A stretch of DNA of 64,000 bases from Streptomyces sp. V2I9 (GTDB lineage Bacteria > Actinomycetota > Actinomycetes > Streptomycetales > Streptomycetaceae): contig NZ_JAUSZJ010000002.1 in assembly GCF_030817475.1 (NCBI RefSeq), positions 1,355,501 to 1,419,500 on the forward strand, in the 5' to 3' direction. The translations under genes were made by a program, and so were the position numbers. Below, one piece after another: positions 11,694 through 20,795 of the stretch. The stretch's first letter is position 1; every line of letters starts with the position of its first letter. The notes beneath the pieces are model-generated. The model saw nothing but the letters and a program-made list of their open reading frames with translations, searched no databases and was not told where the DNA came from.

Positions 11694-12539
11694 CTACCGT
11701 ACGGCCGCGCGCCGGTACGCCCACGTGGCGACGGCCAGCGACAGCACCCCCACCGCCGCGCAGATCACCAGGAAGAACGCGATGAGCCCCCAGTCCGGGC
11801 GGGCGTCGAAGGAGCGGGCCAGCGCCTCGACCCCGTAGGTCGAGGGCAGCAGGTCGCGCGCCCAGCCCACCGGCCCCGGCAGCCGCTCGGCGGGCAGGAC
11901 CCCGAGCAGCAGGGCGGCCGACATCCCGAGCTGGCCCAGCAGGGTCGCCAGTTCCGGGCGCGGGGCGAGCAGCCCGAGCGCCGCGCCGAGCCCGGCCAGG
12001 GCGGCGCCGGAGAGCGGGACGACGGCGACCAGGACCCACAGATGGGTCAGCGGCAGCTGGAACAGCACGCTTCCGGTGATCGCGGTGAAGACCGCGCCGG
12101 GGACGGTGAACGAGGCGTACGCGCCGGCCGCCCCGAGCACCACCGCGGCGGGCGGCACCGGCAGTGTCGCGTAGTGGTCGAGTCCGCCGCTCGCGCGCAG
12201 CTGCCCGAAGTACTGGGCGAGCAGGTTGAGCGCGACGAACGCGACGACCAGGACGCTGGAACCCGCGACCACGGCACGCGCCTCCGCGCCGCCGTCCACG
12301 ACACCCCGCATCAGGATCATGATCCCGACGGACTGGAACGTCGCCACGAACAGCAGGGGGATGCGGGCCACCCGCGCACGGGAGAGCTGGGCGCGGTAGA
12401 CGGCGGCCAGCGAGGGCAGCAGCCGGGCGCGCGGGGCGAGGGGGGCCGGTTCCGTACGGGCGGCGGACGCCGGGTCCGAGGGACCGGGCGCGGGCCGGAC
12501 GCGCGACGGTGCGGTCCTGGCCGGAATGATGCTCGTCAC
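11694..12539 (-). CDS. ABC-2 type transporter permease
   Basis: A 281-residue permease with about six membrane helices (for example IPLLFVATFQSVGIMILM, VLVVAFVALNLLAQYFG, LWVLVAVVPLSGAALAGLG, LGQLGMSAALLLGVLP, GLIAFFLVICAAVGVLSLA). The LPSTYGVEALARS motif before the last helix is typical of ABC-2 drug or polymer exporters. GTG 12539 was picked over an upstream frame start because GGGGAG precedes it. It pairs with the ATPase at 12664-13689, separated by 124 bases. The exported substrate is not identifiable. Confidence 0.88.
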   Translation of the reverse strand: MTSIIPARTAPSRVRPAPGPSDPASAARTEPAPLAPRARLLPSLAAVYRAQLSRARVARIPLLFVATFQSVGIMILMRGVVDGGAEARAVVAGSSVLVVAFVALNLLAQYFGQLRASGGLDHYATLPVPPAAVVLGAAGAYASFTVPGAVFTAITGSVLFQLPLTHLWVLVAVVPLSGAALAGLGAALGLLAPRPELATLLGQLGMSAALLLGVLPAERLPGPVGWARDLLPSTYGVEALARSFDARPDWGLIAFFLVICAAVGVLSLAVATWAYRRAAVR

Positions 12540-12663
12540 CTGCGGCCGCTCCCCACGCACACGTCCAACCCGTCCCACCTGTCGTGTCCGTCCCGGCCGA
12601 GTACGTCCCCGGCGGGCACCGCGCGGTCCGCGCCGTCCGGACTCCTCGGGCCTGTCGTGCCGC

Positions 12664-13689
12664 TCACGCCTTCACCAGCCCCTTGGTCGCGTCGGCCGCG
12701 TCTCCGCCGAGCGCGAGGTAGACATCTTCCAGGCTGGGCGTGGCCAGGGTGAAATCGTCGAGCGCGGCGAAGGCCGCACCGCCCGTCACCGCGGCGACCG
12801 CGGCCCGCGCCTCGTCGGGGCCGAGCCGGAGCACCCAGCGCCGCCCGGACTCCTGGGCGGACGGCCGGAGCGCCGCGACCTCGGGGACGTCCAGCGGGGC
12901 GCGTTCGCGCCACACCAGCTCGACGCGGACCTCCCCGGCGACCCGCTCCTTGAGTCCGGCGGGGGTGTCGCAGGCGATGACCCGGCCGCGTTCGAGGACG
13001 GCGACCCGGTCGAGGACCGTCTCGGCCTCGATGACGTTGTGGGTGACCAGCAGCACGGTGGCCCCGCGCTCCGCCCGGCGGCGGTCCACGGCGGCCCAGA
13101 CGGCGCGGCGGGCGACCGGGTCCATGCCGGTGGTCGGTTCGTCGAGGACCAGGACGGGCCGGTCCCCGACCAGGGTGGCGGCGAAGCAGGCGAGGCGGCG
13201 CTGGCCGCCGGAGAGCCTCTTCAGGGGCCGCCCGGCGAGCGCGGTGAGGCCCAGCTCCTCCAGGACCGCGTCGCGCTCGGCGCGGGCCTCGCGGACGGGG
13301 AGGCCACGCAGCCGGCCGGTGGTCTCGGCGGCGAGCGCGACGGTCAGCTCGTCGAGGGCGGTGGACTCCTGCCCGAGGTAGCCGATCAGCCGGGAGGCCC
13401 GCTCGGGGTGGCGTACGAGGTCGTGGCCCAGCACCTCGACGCTGCCGGAGTCCGGGCGCATCAGACCGGTGAGCTGGCGGACCAGGGTGGACTTGCCGGC
13501 GCCGTTGGGGCCGAGCAGTCCGAAGATCTCGCCGCGCCCGATGTCCAGGCCGATGCCGTCCGTGGCGCGGACCTCGGGCGTCGGCGGGGCGCCGCGGCGG
13601 CCCCGCGTCGCGGGATAGGTCTTGACCAGATCGCGCACCGCGCACACGGTGCCGGTGTCCCGCTGCGCCTGTGCTGTGCCCGTACTCAC
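12664..13689 (-). CDS. ABC transporter ATP-binding protein
   Basis: A 341-residue nucleotide-binding subunit of the DrrA/NodI-like ABC-2 family. All catalytic motifs are intact: Walker A GPNGAGKS at 60-67, signature LSGGQ at 159-163, Walker B VLVLDEP at 179-185 and the switch histidine in VTHN near 217. A roughly 100-residue C-terminal extension (VAGEVRVELVWRER onward) is usual for exporters of this group. It precedes its permease and should drive efflux or export of an unknown compound. Confidence 0.93.
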   Translation of the reverse strand: MSTGTAQAQRDTGTVCAVRDLVKTYPATRGRRGAPPTPEVRATDGIGLDIGRGEIFGLLGPNGAGKSTLVRQLTGLMRPDSGSVEVLGHDLVRHPERASRLIGYLGQESTALDELTVALAAETTGRLRGLPVREARAERDAVLEELGLTALAGRPLKRLSGGQRRLACFAATLVGDRPVLVLDEPTTGMDPVARRAVWAAVDRRRAERGATVLLVTHNVIEAETVLDRVAVLERGRVIACDTPAGLKERVAGEVRVELVWRERAPLDVPEVAALRPSAQESGRRWVLRLGPDEARAAVAAVTGGAAFAALDDFTLATPSLEDVYLALGGDAADATKGLVKA

Positions 13690-13764
13690 GAGGTACGAGG
13701 GTACGGGGTCACATGCCCCGGTTCGCGCCCGGGGCCGTCCCGCGCCGCCCTCCCGGGCGAGCGG

Positions 13765-15030
13765 CTACTCCCCCGCCGGTACGTGCTCGGCGGCGGCCCG
13801 CACGTCGATCTCCCGCCAGAAACCGGCCCGGATCGCGTACCGGTCGTGCTCGTCGATCTGGTCGTCCTTGTGGGCGAGGAGCCCGAAGCGGGCCGCGTAC
13901 CGCAGGAGTTCGCCGTCGATCCGGTGCGGGATGCGCGGGTACATGGTGGAGAGCTTCTGGAGGTGGACGGTCTCCGGGAGGCGTTCCATCCAGCGGCGGG
14001 CGAAGACCTGGCCCACCTCGAAGGGGTCGCCGCCGACGGTGGTGATGTCCTCCTCCCGGTCCGCCCAGCGCTGTTCGGCGCTGGTGACCTGGGCGAGCGT
14101 CGGCAGGGAGGCGGTCTCCGGGGGTTCGCCGAGGCCGCCGCGCTCCACCCACCCCTTGTCGGAGGACCAGCGCAGGGTGGCGTTGGCGGGCTGGGTCGGC
14201 TGCGGGCGGTCCGGGTGGGCGGCATGGGCGCGCAGCGCGGCCAGATCCTTGGGGGTGGGGACGCCCCGGTGGCCGGTGGGGGCAGGCACTTCGGGAGCGG
14301 CCGACGCGGCGGCGGGCGTGGTCTCGGCCGGGACCGGGGCGCCGCCCCCGCCCGAGGCGGCACGGGCCGCCTCGGAGGCGCGTTCGGCGGAGGCGGCGAG
14401 CGCCGCCTCGGGGAGCGGGGCGGAGAGGATCGCGGCGATCTCGGGCCGGGTGACGGGCTGCGGGGCGCAGGCGCCGCCGGTGTCCTTGGCGCGTACGGCC
14501 TTGGTGATCCAGGCCCGGTCGAGCACCCGGCGTTCGTCCGCCTCGGCGACCAGGTCCTCGGACTGGTTGTAGTCGCCGTCGGCCGCCTGGACCGCCCAGA
14601 GGTGGACGGCGACCCCGTGCTCCTTGGCGGACATCAGTCCGGGCAGCAGATCGCCGTCGCCGGTCACCAGGACGATGTCGGAGCAGGCCCGGTTGCGGGC
14701 CAGTTCGGTCAGCTCGGCGTGCATGGCGGCGTCGACGCCCTTCTGCGCCCAGCGCCCGTCGCTGCGGGTCAGGGCCCCCAGCCGTACGGTCACGCGGGGC
14801 ATCACGCGGAGCCGGCGGTGTTCGGGCTGGGGCACCCGGTCGGGGGCCCCGTCGAACCAGTAGATGCGCAGCAGCGGCTGTTGGGTGTCGGCCTCGGCGC
14901 GCTCGCGCAGTCCCTGGATGAGGGCGGTGTGGTCCACGGTGATGCGGGAACGGGCGGGCTCTCCGGCCAGCAGACTCGCGGCTGCGCCCAGCAAGTAGCC
15001 GGCGTCCACCAGGACGACGCAACGGTCCAC
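13765..15030 (-). CDS. NYN (PIN-like) domain putative ribonuclease
   Basis: A 421-residue protein whose N-terminal 170 residues form an NYN domain, a PIN-related nuclease fold. Acidic residues expected in the metal site appear in VVLVDAGYLLG (Asp9), KGVDAAMHAEL and LVTGDGDLLPG. A low-complexity Ala/Pro/Glu linker follows, then a C-terminal module (QKLSTMYPRIPHRIDGELLRYAARFGLL) that may be a winged-helix RNA-binding unit. I chose GTG 15030 because GGAAGAGG lies nine bases upstream; GTG 15039 is the alternative but has no spacing from that site. RNA cleavage is inferred from the domain. Confidence 0.85.
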   Translation of the reverse strand: MDRCVVLVDAGYLLGAAASLLAGEPARSRITVDHTALIQGLRERAEADTQQPLLRIYWFDGAPDRVPQPEHRRLRVMPRVTVRLGALTRSDGRWAQKGVDAAMHAELTELARNRACSDIVLVTGDGDLLPGLMSAKEHGVAVHLWAVQAADGDYNQSEDLVAEADERRVLDRAWITKAVRAKDTGGACAPQPVTRPEIAAILSAPLPEAALAASAERASEAARAASGGGGAPVPAETTPAAASAAPEVPAPTGHRGVPTPKDLAALRAHAAHPDRPQPTQPANATLRWSSDKGWVERGGLGEPPETASLPTLAQVTSAEQRWADREEDITTVGGDPFEVGQVFARRWMERLPETVHLQKLSTMYPRIPHRIDGELLRYAARFGLLAHKDDQIDEHDRYAIRAGFWREIDVRAAAEHVPAGE

Positions 15031-15373
15031 GCGTTCCACCCTCTTCCAGAACTCGGGAACGGTTCAGCGGCCCGTTCCCGGGTGACCGGGCCCGCTTACC
15101 CAGGGTTTCCTTCGAGTCTGCCCGACCGCGCGGGGCTTGACGGCCGGAACTCGATCATCGGCGTGGCGGATCGGGAGAGGAATGGTGAAAGAAGGCGGAA
15201 AGAAGACGAAACGGCGGAGGAGGGGCGGCGCGCGGACCGGGCGGCGCCCCGGAATCGGCCGGCCACCCGAGGCACCTTACGCACAGTAATGATCCAACAT
15301 GCACTGTTTGCGGGGCTATGTGAGTCTGACAGCGGTCCTGGACAGCCAGGACTCCCCACAGGAGGCATTCACC
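15031..15373. other. Divergent intergenic region with a leader hairpin
   Basis: This region separates the NYN gene (-) from the 59-codon gene (+). The only clear structure is a hairpin, GTCCTGG at 15335-15341 with CCAGGAC at 15346-15352, seven bases before the AGGAGG ribosome site at 15360. No convincing -35/-10 pair was found on either strand, although promoters for both genes should be here. Confidence 0.5.
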
Positions 15374-15553
15374 ATGGCCAAGAACAAGAACCGCAAGCAG
15401 GGCAGCCAGCACGACCGCGCGTCCGCGTCGGAGCGTAGTGCGGAGCAGGCCAAGTCGACGTCGTTCGAGTCGCAGACCCAGACGCAGGCTCAGGCCCAGG
15501 GCAGCCCGTCCGACGTGGCGCGCAAGCACCAGCGGCGCTTCGGCCACAACTGA
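15374..15553 (+). CDS. Small basic/polar protein, 59 residues
   Basis: ATG 15374 follows a strong AGGAGG site. The 59-residue product is Lys/Gln/Ser-rich, starts MAKNKNRKQGSQHDR, contains a QTQTQAQAQ stretch and ends VARKHQRRFGHN. It is probably disordered and could bind nucleic acid, but no domain is recognisable. A strong terminator follows 32 bases after the stop, so it forms its own transcription unit. I believe similar short proteins occur in other streptomycetes. Confidence 0.75.
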   Translation: MAKNKNRKQGSQHDRASASERSAEQAKSTSFESQTQTQAQAQGSPSDVARKHQRRFGHN

Positions 15554-15584
15554 CGCGTCGGCCGCTCGCGGTCACCGGACACCG

Positions 15585-15616
15585 GAGGGGGGCGTCCCGT
15601 GCGGGACGCCCCCCTC
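15585..15616. terminator. Bidirectional terminator between convergent genes
   Basis: Fifteen-base arms at 15585-15599 and 15602-15616 pair perfectly. The hairpin sits between the stop of the 59-codon gene (+) and the stop of dnaE (-), so it can serve both. Confidence 0.75.
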
Positions 15617-15641
15617 GTCATGGCGTGTTCCGGGTCCTGGC

Positions 15642-18600
15642 TCAGCCGGCCAGGCAGGACGGGCCGAGCAGCACCTTCAGGTCGCCGAAGAGGGCCGAGT
15701 CGGCCTTGACCCGGTGCCGGTCGAGCCTCAGGACCGTGGTCTTGCGGGGGCCCTGGAGCTTGATGCGCACCTCGGTGTCGCCCCGGTGGTGGCTGAGCAC
15801 CTCGCCGAGCCGGGTGACCATCGGCGGGGTGATCTTCACCGTGGGGATGGTGAGGACGACGGGCGCGTTGGTCCCCGCGTTGGAGATGTCGGGGACCTGC
15901 ATCTCCATGGCCACCAACCGGGGCACATCCTCACGCTTGTCGAGGCGTCCCTTGACGAAGACGACGGTGTCCTCGACGAGCTGGGTGGAGACCAGCTGGT
16001 AGGTGGCGGGGAAGAACATGCACTCGATGGAGCCCGCCAGGTCCTCCACGGTGGCGATGGCCCAGGCGTTGCCCTGCTTGGTCATCTTGCGCTGGAGGCC
16101 GGAGATGATGCCGCCGACGGTGACGACGGAGCCGTCCGAGTAGTCCCCGCCCATGAGCTGGGAGATCGAGGCGTCGGCCTTGTCGGACAGCACGTGCTCC
16201 AGACCGAACAGCGGGTGGTCGGAGACGTACAGGCCGAGCATCTCCCGCTCCTGGGCGAGCAGGTAGGCCTTCTCCCACTCGATGTCGGAGAACTCCACGT
16301 CGAGCCCGAAGCCCGGCTCGCCGCTCTCCTCCTCGCCGCCGCCGAAGAGGTCGAACTGCCCCTCGGCCTCCTTGCGCTTGACCTGCACGACGTTGTCGAT
16401 CATCGGCTCGTGGTGGGCGACCAGCCCCTTGCGGGTGTGGCCCATCTCGTCGAAGGCGCCGGCCTTGATGAGCGATTCGACGGTGCGCTTGTTGCAGACG
16501 ACCGCCTCGACCTTGTCCAGGAAGTCGGGGAAGGAGCTGTACTTCCCCTTCGCCTTGCGGGACCGGATGATCGAGTCGACGACGTTCTGGCCCACGTTGC
16601 GGATCGCGGTCAGGCCGAAGAGGATCACGTCGTCGCCCTGGGCGGCGAAGTTGGACAGCGACTCGTTGACGTTGGGCGGGAGCACCTTGATGCCCATACG
16701 GCGGCACTCGTTGAGGTAGACCGCGGACTTGTCCTTGTCGTCCTTGACCGAGGTCAGCAGGGCGGCCATGTACTCGGCGGGGTAGTTCGCCTTGAGGTAG
16801 GCGGTCCAGTAGGTGACCAGCCCGTACGCGGACGAGTGCGCCTTGTTGAACGCGTACCCGGCGAACGGCACCAGGACGTCCCACAGCGCCTTGATCGCCG
16901 CGTCGGAGAAGCCCTTCTCCTTGGCGCCCTTCTCGAAGAGGACGAAGTTCTTCGCCAGCTCCTCGGGCTTCTTCTTGCCCATCACGCGGCGCAGGATGTC
17001 GGCCTCGCCGAGCGAGTACCCGGCGACGATCTGGGCGGCCTTCTGGACCTGCTCCTGGTAGACGATCAGGCCGTAGGTGAGGCCGAGGACCTCCTTGAGC
17101 GGCTCCTCCAGCTCCGGGTGGATCGGGGTGATCTCCTGGCGGCCGTTCTTGCGCTCCGCGTAGTTCGTGTGCGAGTTCATGCCCATCGGGCCCGGCCGGT
17201 AGAGGGCCGAGACGGCGGAGATGTCCTCGAAGTTGTCGGGCTGCATCTGGCGCAGCAGGGAGCGCATGGGCCCGCCGTCGAACTGGAAGACGCCGAGCGT
17301 GTCGCCGCGGCAGAGCAGTTCGTACGTCTTGGGGTCGTCCAGCGGCAGGGAGAGCATCTCCAGGTCGATGCCCTTGTTGGACTTCACCATCTTGATGGCG
17401 TCGTCCATGATCGTCAGGTTGCGCAGGCCGAGGAAGTCCATCTTCAGCAGGCCGAGCGACTCGCACTGCGGGTAGTCCCACTGCGTGATGGTGACGCCGT
17501 CGGTGTGCCGGACCCAGACGGGGGCGTGGTCGACGATCGGCTCGCTGGACATGATGACGCCGGCGGCGTGCACGCCCATCTGCCGGACCAGGCCCTCGAC
17601 GCCCTTGGCGGTGTCGATGACCTTCTTGACGTCCGGTTCGTTCTCGTACATCGCCCGGATCTCGCCCGCCTCGCTGTAGCGCGGGTGCTTGGGGTCGGTG
17701 ATGCCGTTGAGGTCGATGCCCTTGCCGAGGACGTCGGCGGGCATGGCCTTGGTGAGGCGGTCGCCCATCGCGTACGGGTAGCCCAGGACACGGGCGGAGT
17801 CCTTGATGGCGTTCTTCGCCTTGATCTTGCCGTACGTGCCGATCATGGCGACCTTGTCGGCGCCGTACTTCTCGGTCACGTACCGGATCACCTCGACGCG
17901 CCGGCGCTCGTCGAAGTCGATGTCGACGTCGGGCATGGAGACGCGCTCGGGGTTGAGGAACCGCTCGAAGATCAGCCCGTGCTCGATCGGGTCGAGGTCG
18001 GTGATGCCCATGGCGTACGCCACGATCGAACCGGCCGCCGAACCACGGCCGGGGCCCACCGCGATGCCGTTGTTCTTGGCCCACATGATGAAGTCGGCGA
18101 CGACGAGGAAGTACCCCGGGAACCCCATCTGGATGATGATGTCCATCTCGTACTCGACCTGCTTCTGCCGGTCGTCGGGGACCCCGTTGGGGAAGCGGCG
18201 GGCCATGCCGGCCCGGACCTCCTCCTGGAACCAGGTGATCTCCGTGAAGCCCTCGGGGATCTCGAACTTCGGCATGAGGTTCTTCGCCTCGAACATGCCG
18301 GTGGTGTCGATCTGCTGGGCGACCAGGAGAGTGTTGGCACACCCCTCCTGCCAGGCGTCGGAGGAGTCGACGGCGTACATCTCGTCCGTCGTCTTCAGGT
18401 AGTAGCCGGTGCCGTCGAAGCGGAAGCGGTCCGGGTCCGAGAGGTTCTTGCCGGTCTGGATGCAGAGCAGGGCGTCGTGGGCGGTGGCCTCGTGGGCGTA
18501 CGTGTAGTGGGAGTCGTTCGTCACGAGCGGCGGGATGTTCAGCTTCTTGCCGATCTCCAGCAGCCCGTCGCGGACCCGGCGCTCGATCTCGATGCCGTGG

Positions 18601-19178
18601 TCCATCAGCTCCAGGAAGTACTTGCCCTCGCCGAAGATGTCCTTGTAGTCCGATGCCGCCTGGACCGCCTCGTCGAACTGGCCGAGCCGCAGCCGGGTCT
18701 GCACCTCGCCCGAGGGGCAGCCGGTGGAGGCGATGAGCCCCTCGGACCACTGGGAGATGGTCTCCTTGTCCATCCGGGGCCACTTCTGGAGCCAGCCCTC
18801 GGCGTACGCGTCGGAGGAGAGCCGGAAGAGGTTGTGCAGCCCGGTCTTGTTGGACGCCCAGATCGTCTTGTGGGTGTACCCACCGGATCCGGACACGTCG
18901 TCGCGCTTCTGGTGCGGCTGCCCCCACTGCACCTTGCGCTTTTGTTTGCGCGACTCCGGGGCGACGTACGCCTCGATCCCGATGATCGGCGTGACGTCCG
19001 CCTTCTTCGCCGAGTGGAAGAAGTCGTACGCCCCGTGCAGGTTGCCGTGGTCGGTCATCGCGATGTGCGTCATGCCCATCTCGTTGGCCGCCTCGAACAT
19101 GTCCTTGAGCCGCGCCGCACCGTCCAGCAGCGAGTACTGGGTGTGAACGTGCAGGTGCGTGAAGGGCGGCTTGGTCAC
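15642..19178 (-). CDS. dnaE: DNA polymerase III alpha subunit DnaE
   Basis: The 1178-residue catalytic subunit of the chromosomal replicase. The N-terminal PHP domain opens FTHLHVHTQYSLLDG; the palm carries the catalytic aspartates in MPDVDIDFDERRR; further landmarks are GPGRGSAAGS, QEQVQKAAQI and FNKAHSSAYGLVTYWTAYLK. A helix-hairpin-helix region and an OB fold (VTVGGIISGLQRKMTKQGN) occupy the C-terminus. Length and order fit the replicative DnaE1 rather than the error-prone DnaE2. It starts at GTG 19178 (VTKPPFTHLHVH) and appears to be monocistronic. Confidence 0.97.
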   Translation of the reverse strand: MTKPPFTHLHVHTQYSLLDGAARLKDMFEAANEMGMTHIAMTDHGNLHGAYDFFHSAKKADVTPIIGIEAYVAPESRKQKRKVQWGQPHQKRDDVSGSGGYTHKTIWASNKTGLHNLFRLSSDAYAEGWLQKWPRMDKETISQWSEGLIASTGCPSGEVQTRLRLGQFDEAVQAASDYKDIFGEGKYFLELMDHGIEIERRVRDGLLEIGKKLNIPPLVTNDSHYTYAHEATAHDALLCIQTGKNLSDPDRFRFDGTGYYLKTTDEMYAVDSSDAWQEGCANTLLVAQQIDTTGMFEAKNLMPKFEIPEGFTEITWFQEEVRAGMARRFPNGVPDDRQKQVEYEMDIIIQMGFPGYFLVVADFIMWAKNNGIAVGPGRGSAAGSIVAYAMGITDLDPIEHGLIFERFLNPERVSMPDVDIDFDERRRVEVIRYVTEKYGADKVAMIGTYGKIKAKNAIKDSARVLGYPYAMGDRLTKAMPADVLGKGIDLNGITDPKHPRYSEAGEIRAMYENEPDVKKVIDTAKGVEGLVRQMGVHAAGVIMSSEPIVDHAPVWVRHTDGVTITQWDYPQCESLGLLKMDFLGLRNLTIMDDAIKMVKSNKGIDLEMLSLPLDDPKTYELLCRGDTLGVFQFDGGPMRSLLRQMQPDNFEDISAVSALYRPGPMGMNSHTNYAERKNGRQEITPIHPELEEPLKEVLGLTYGLIVYQEQVQKAAQIVAGYSLGEADILRRVMGKKKPEELAKNFVLFEKGAKEKGFSDAAIKALWDVLVPFAGYAFNKAHSSAYGLVTYWTAYLKANYPAEYMAALLTSVKDDKDKSAVYLNECRRMGIKVLPPNVNESLSNFAAQGDDVILFGLTAIRNVGQNVVDSIIRSRKAKGKYSSFPDFLDKVEAVVCNKRTVESLIKAGAFDEMGHTRKGLVAHHEPMIDNVVQVKRKEAEGQFDLFGGGEEESGEPGFGLDVEFSDIEWEKAYLLAQEREMLGLYVSDHPLFGLEHVLSDKADASISQLMGGDYSDGSVVTVGGIISGLQRKMTKQGNAWAIATVEDLAGSIECMFFPATYQLVSTQLVEDTVVFVKGRLDKREDVPRLVAMEMQVPDISNAGTNAPVVLTIPTVKITPPMVTRLGEVLSHHRGDTEVRIKLQGPRKTTVLRLDRHRVKADSALFGDLKVLLGPSCLAG

Positions 19179-19381
19179 GGCGTCGGGCCTCCGGGAAGTC
19201 GGGCGATGACGGACGGGGGGACAGCGTGGAAGTCTACGACGTGACGGAGTCGGACGACGGGCACTCCCGGCTCCCGCCGAGCGTTGGAGAGGGCGGGACC
19301 CGTGTCCGTTTTGTCATGCACTCGGTCACGCCGATCCGCGGTTCGGTCCCGTACGCCAGCTACAGCAGGAGGCAGTCAGAG

Positions 19382-20719
19382 ATGTCGGAGACGCAGACCG
19401 GCGCGGAGCAGCGCGGGGAGCAGATTCTCGCCGTTTTCGACACCGCCTTCGGGGAGCTGCTGGCCGCCGACCCGGCGGCCTTCCGGGTCAAGTTCCGCAA
19501 GATGGCGGGATCGGCCTTCGCCTTCTACCGGGGCACCGCCTGCCTGTTCTACGGCGATCTGGGGCGGGAGCGGCACGGCGGCCCGTACGTGGACGAGCGC
19601 ACCGGCCGGGTGTGGATCCACGGCGATCTGCACGCGGAGAACTTCGGCACCTACATGGACGCCAACGGACGCCTCGTCTTCAACGTCAACGACTTCGACG
19701 AGGCGTACGTGGGCCCCTTCACCTGGGACCTGAAGCGGTTCGCCGCCTCCGTGGCGCTCATCGGGTACGCGAAGGCCCTGTCGGACGAGCAGATCACCGA
19801 CCTGGTCGGGATCTACGCCGCCGCGTACCGCGAGCGGATCCGTGCCCTGGCGTCGGGCGCGAAGAACGACGAGGTGCCGCCGTTCACGCTGGACACCGCG
19901 GACGGCCCCCTGCTGGGCGCGCTGCGCGCGGCCCGGTCGCGCACCCGGTTCTCGCTGCTGGACTCGATGACGGTGATCCGGGACTTCGAGCGCCGCTTCG
20001 CCGAGGGCGGCGGGGCGATCGACCTGGACGCCGCGACGCGCTACAAGGTGCTCGCCGCCTTCGACGGCTATCTGGAGACGCTGCCGGAGTCGAGCCTGGC
20101 CCGCCCCGACTCCTACCGGGTCAAGGACGTGGTGGGCCGCCGGGGCATCGGGATCGGCTCCGCCGGTCTGCCCTCGTACAACATCCTGCTGGAGGGCAAC
20201 AGCGACGCCCTGGAGAACGACGTCGTGATCTACCTCAAGCAGGCGCAGACCCCGGCGGTCTCCCGGCACATCACGGACGCCGCCGTGCGGGAGTACTTCC
20301 AGCACGAGGGGCACCGCACGGTGATCTCGCAGCGGGCGCTCCAGGCGCACGCGGACCCCTGGCTGGGCTGGACCGAGCTGGACGGGGCCGGCCAGCTGGT
20401 CGCCGAGGTCTCTCCGTACGCGGTCGACCTGGACTGGTCCGACATCGACGAGGTGGACGAGATCGCGGCGGTCGTGGCGGACCTGGGCCGGGCGACGGCC
20501 ACGATGCACGCGGCGGCGGACGACGAGAGCGGGCACTCACTGGTGCCGTTCTCCACGGAGCGGGCGATCGACGCGGCGATCGCCGCCGACGAGGAGGGCT
20601 TCGCGCCGATGCTGGTCGACTTCGCCCACAGCTACGGGGCACGGGCCCGCACGGACCACCGGATCTTCGTGGACCTCTTCCGCAACGGGAGGATTCCGGG
20701 GCTGCGGGGGCCCGCCTGA
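19382..20719 (+). CDS. DUF2252 family protein (kinase-like fold)
   Basis: A 445-residue soluble protein. ATG 19382 follows AGGAGG; the frame is open further upstream but without a better site. Two motifs recall aminoglycoside-phosphotransferase/kinase catalytic loops: IHGDLHAENFG (79-89) and NVNDFDEAYVGPFTWDLKR (101 onward). Other DUF2252 hallmarks are FRVKFRKMAGSAFAFYRGT and the C-terminal RTDHRIFVDLF. No substrate is known for the family; phosphotransfer is an inference from motif resemblance. Confidence 0.88.
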   Translation: MSETQTGAEQRGEQILAVFDTAFGELLAADPAAFRVKFRKMAGSAFAFYRGTACLFYGDLGRERHGGPYVDERTGRVWIHGDLHAENFGTYMDANGRLVFNVNDFDEAYVGPFTWDLKRFAASVALIGYAKALSDEQITDLVGIYAAAYRERIRALASGAKNDEVPPFTLDTADGPLLGALRAARSRTRFSLLDSMTVIRDFERRFAEGGGAIDLDAATRYKVLAAFDGYLETLPESSLARPDSYRVKDVVGRRGIGIGSAGLPSYNILLEGNSDALENDVVIYLKQAQTPAVSRHITDAAVREYFQHEGHRTVISQRALQAHADPWLGWTELDGAGQLVAEVSPYAVDLDWSDIDEVDEIAAVVADLGRATATMHAAADDESGHSLVPFSTERAIDAAIAADEEGFAPMLVDFAHSYGARARTDHRIFVDLFRNGRIPGLRGPA

Positions 20720-20795
20720 TCCGCGGGGCCGCCACGATGGGCCCCGGCCGCCCTGCGGACTCTCAGCCTCTTTTAAGGTCCGCTTACCTCGGCGC

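Noticed and set aside
12526..15438. 970-codon open frame on the plus strand
   Set aside because: Antisense to the ABC ATPase and NYN genes, no domain, composition typical of a shadow frame.
15438..19244. 1268-codon open frame on the plus strand
   Set aside because: It is antisense to dnaE. High third-position GC keeps stops out of antisense frames; the dnaE frame has full catalytic motifs, while this one has repetitive Asp/Val/Gly/Leu composition and no domain.
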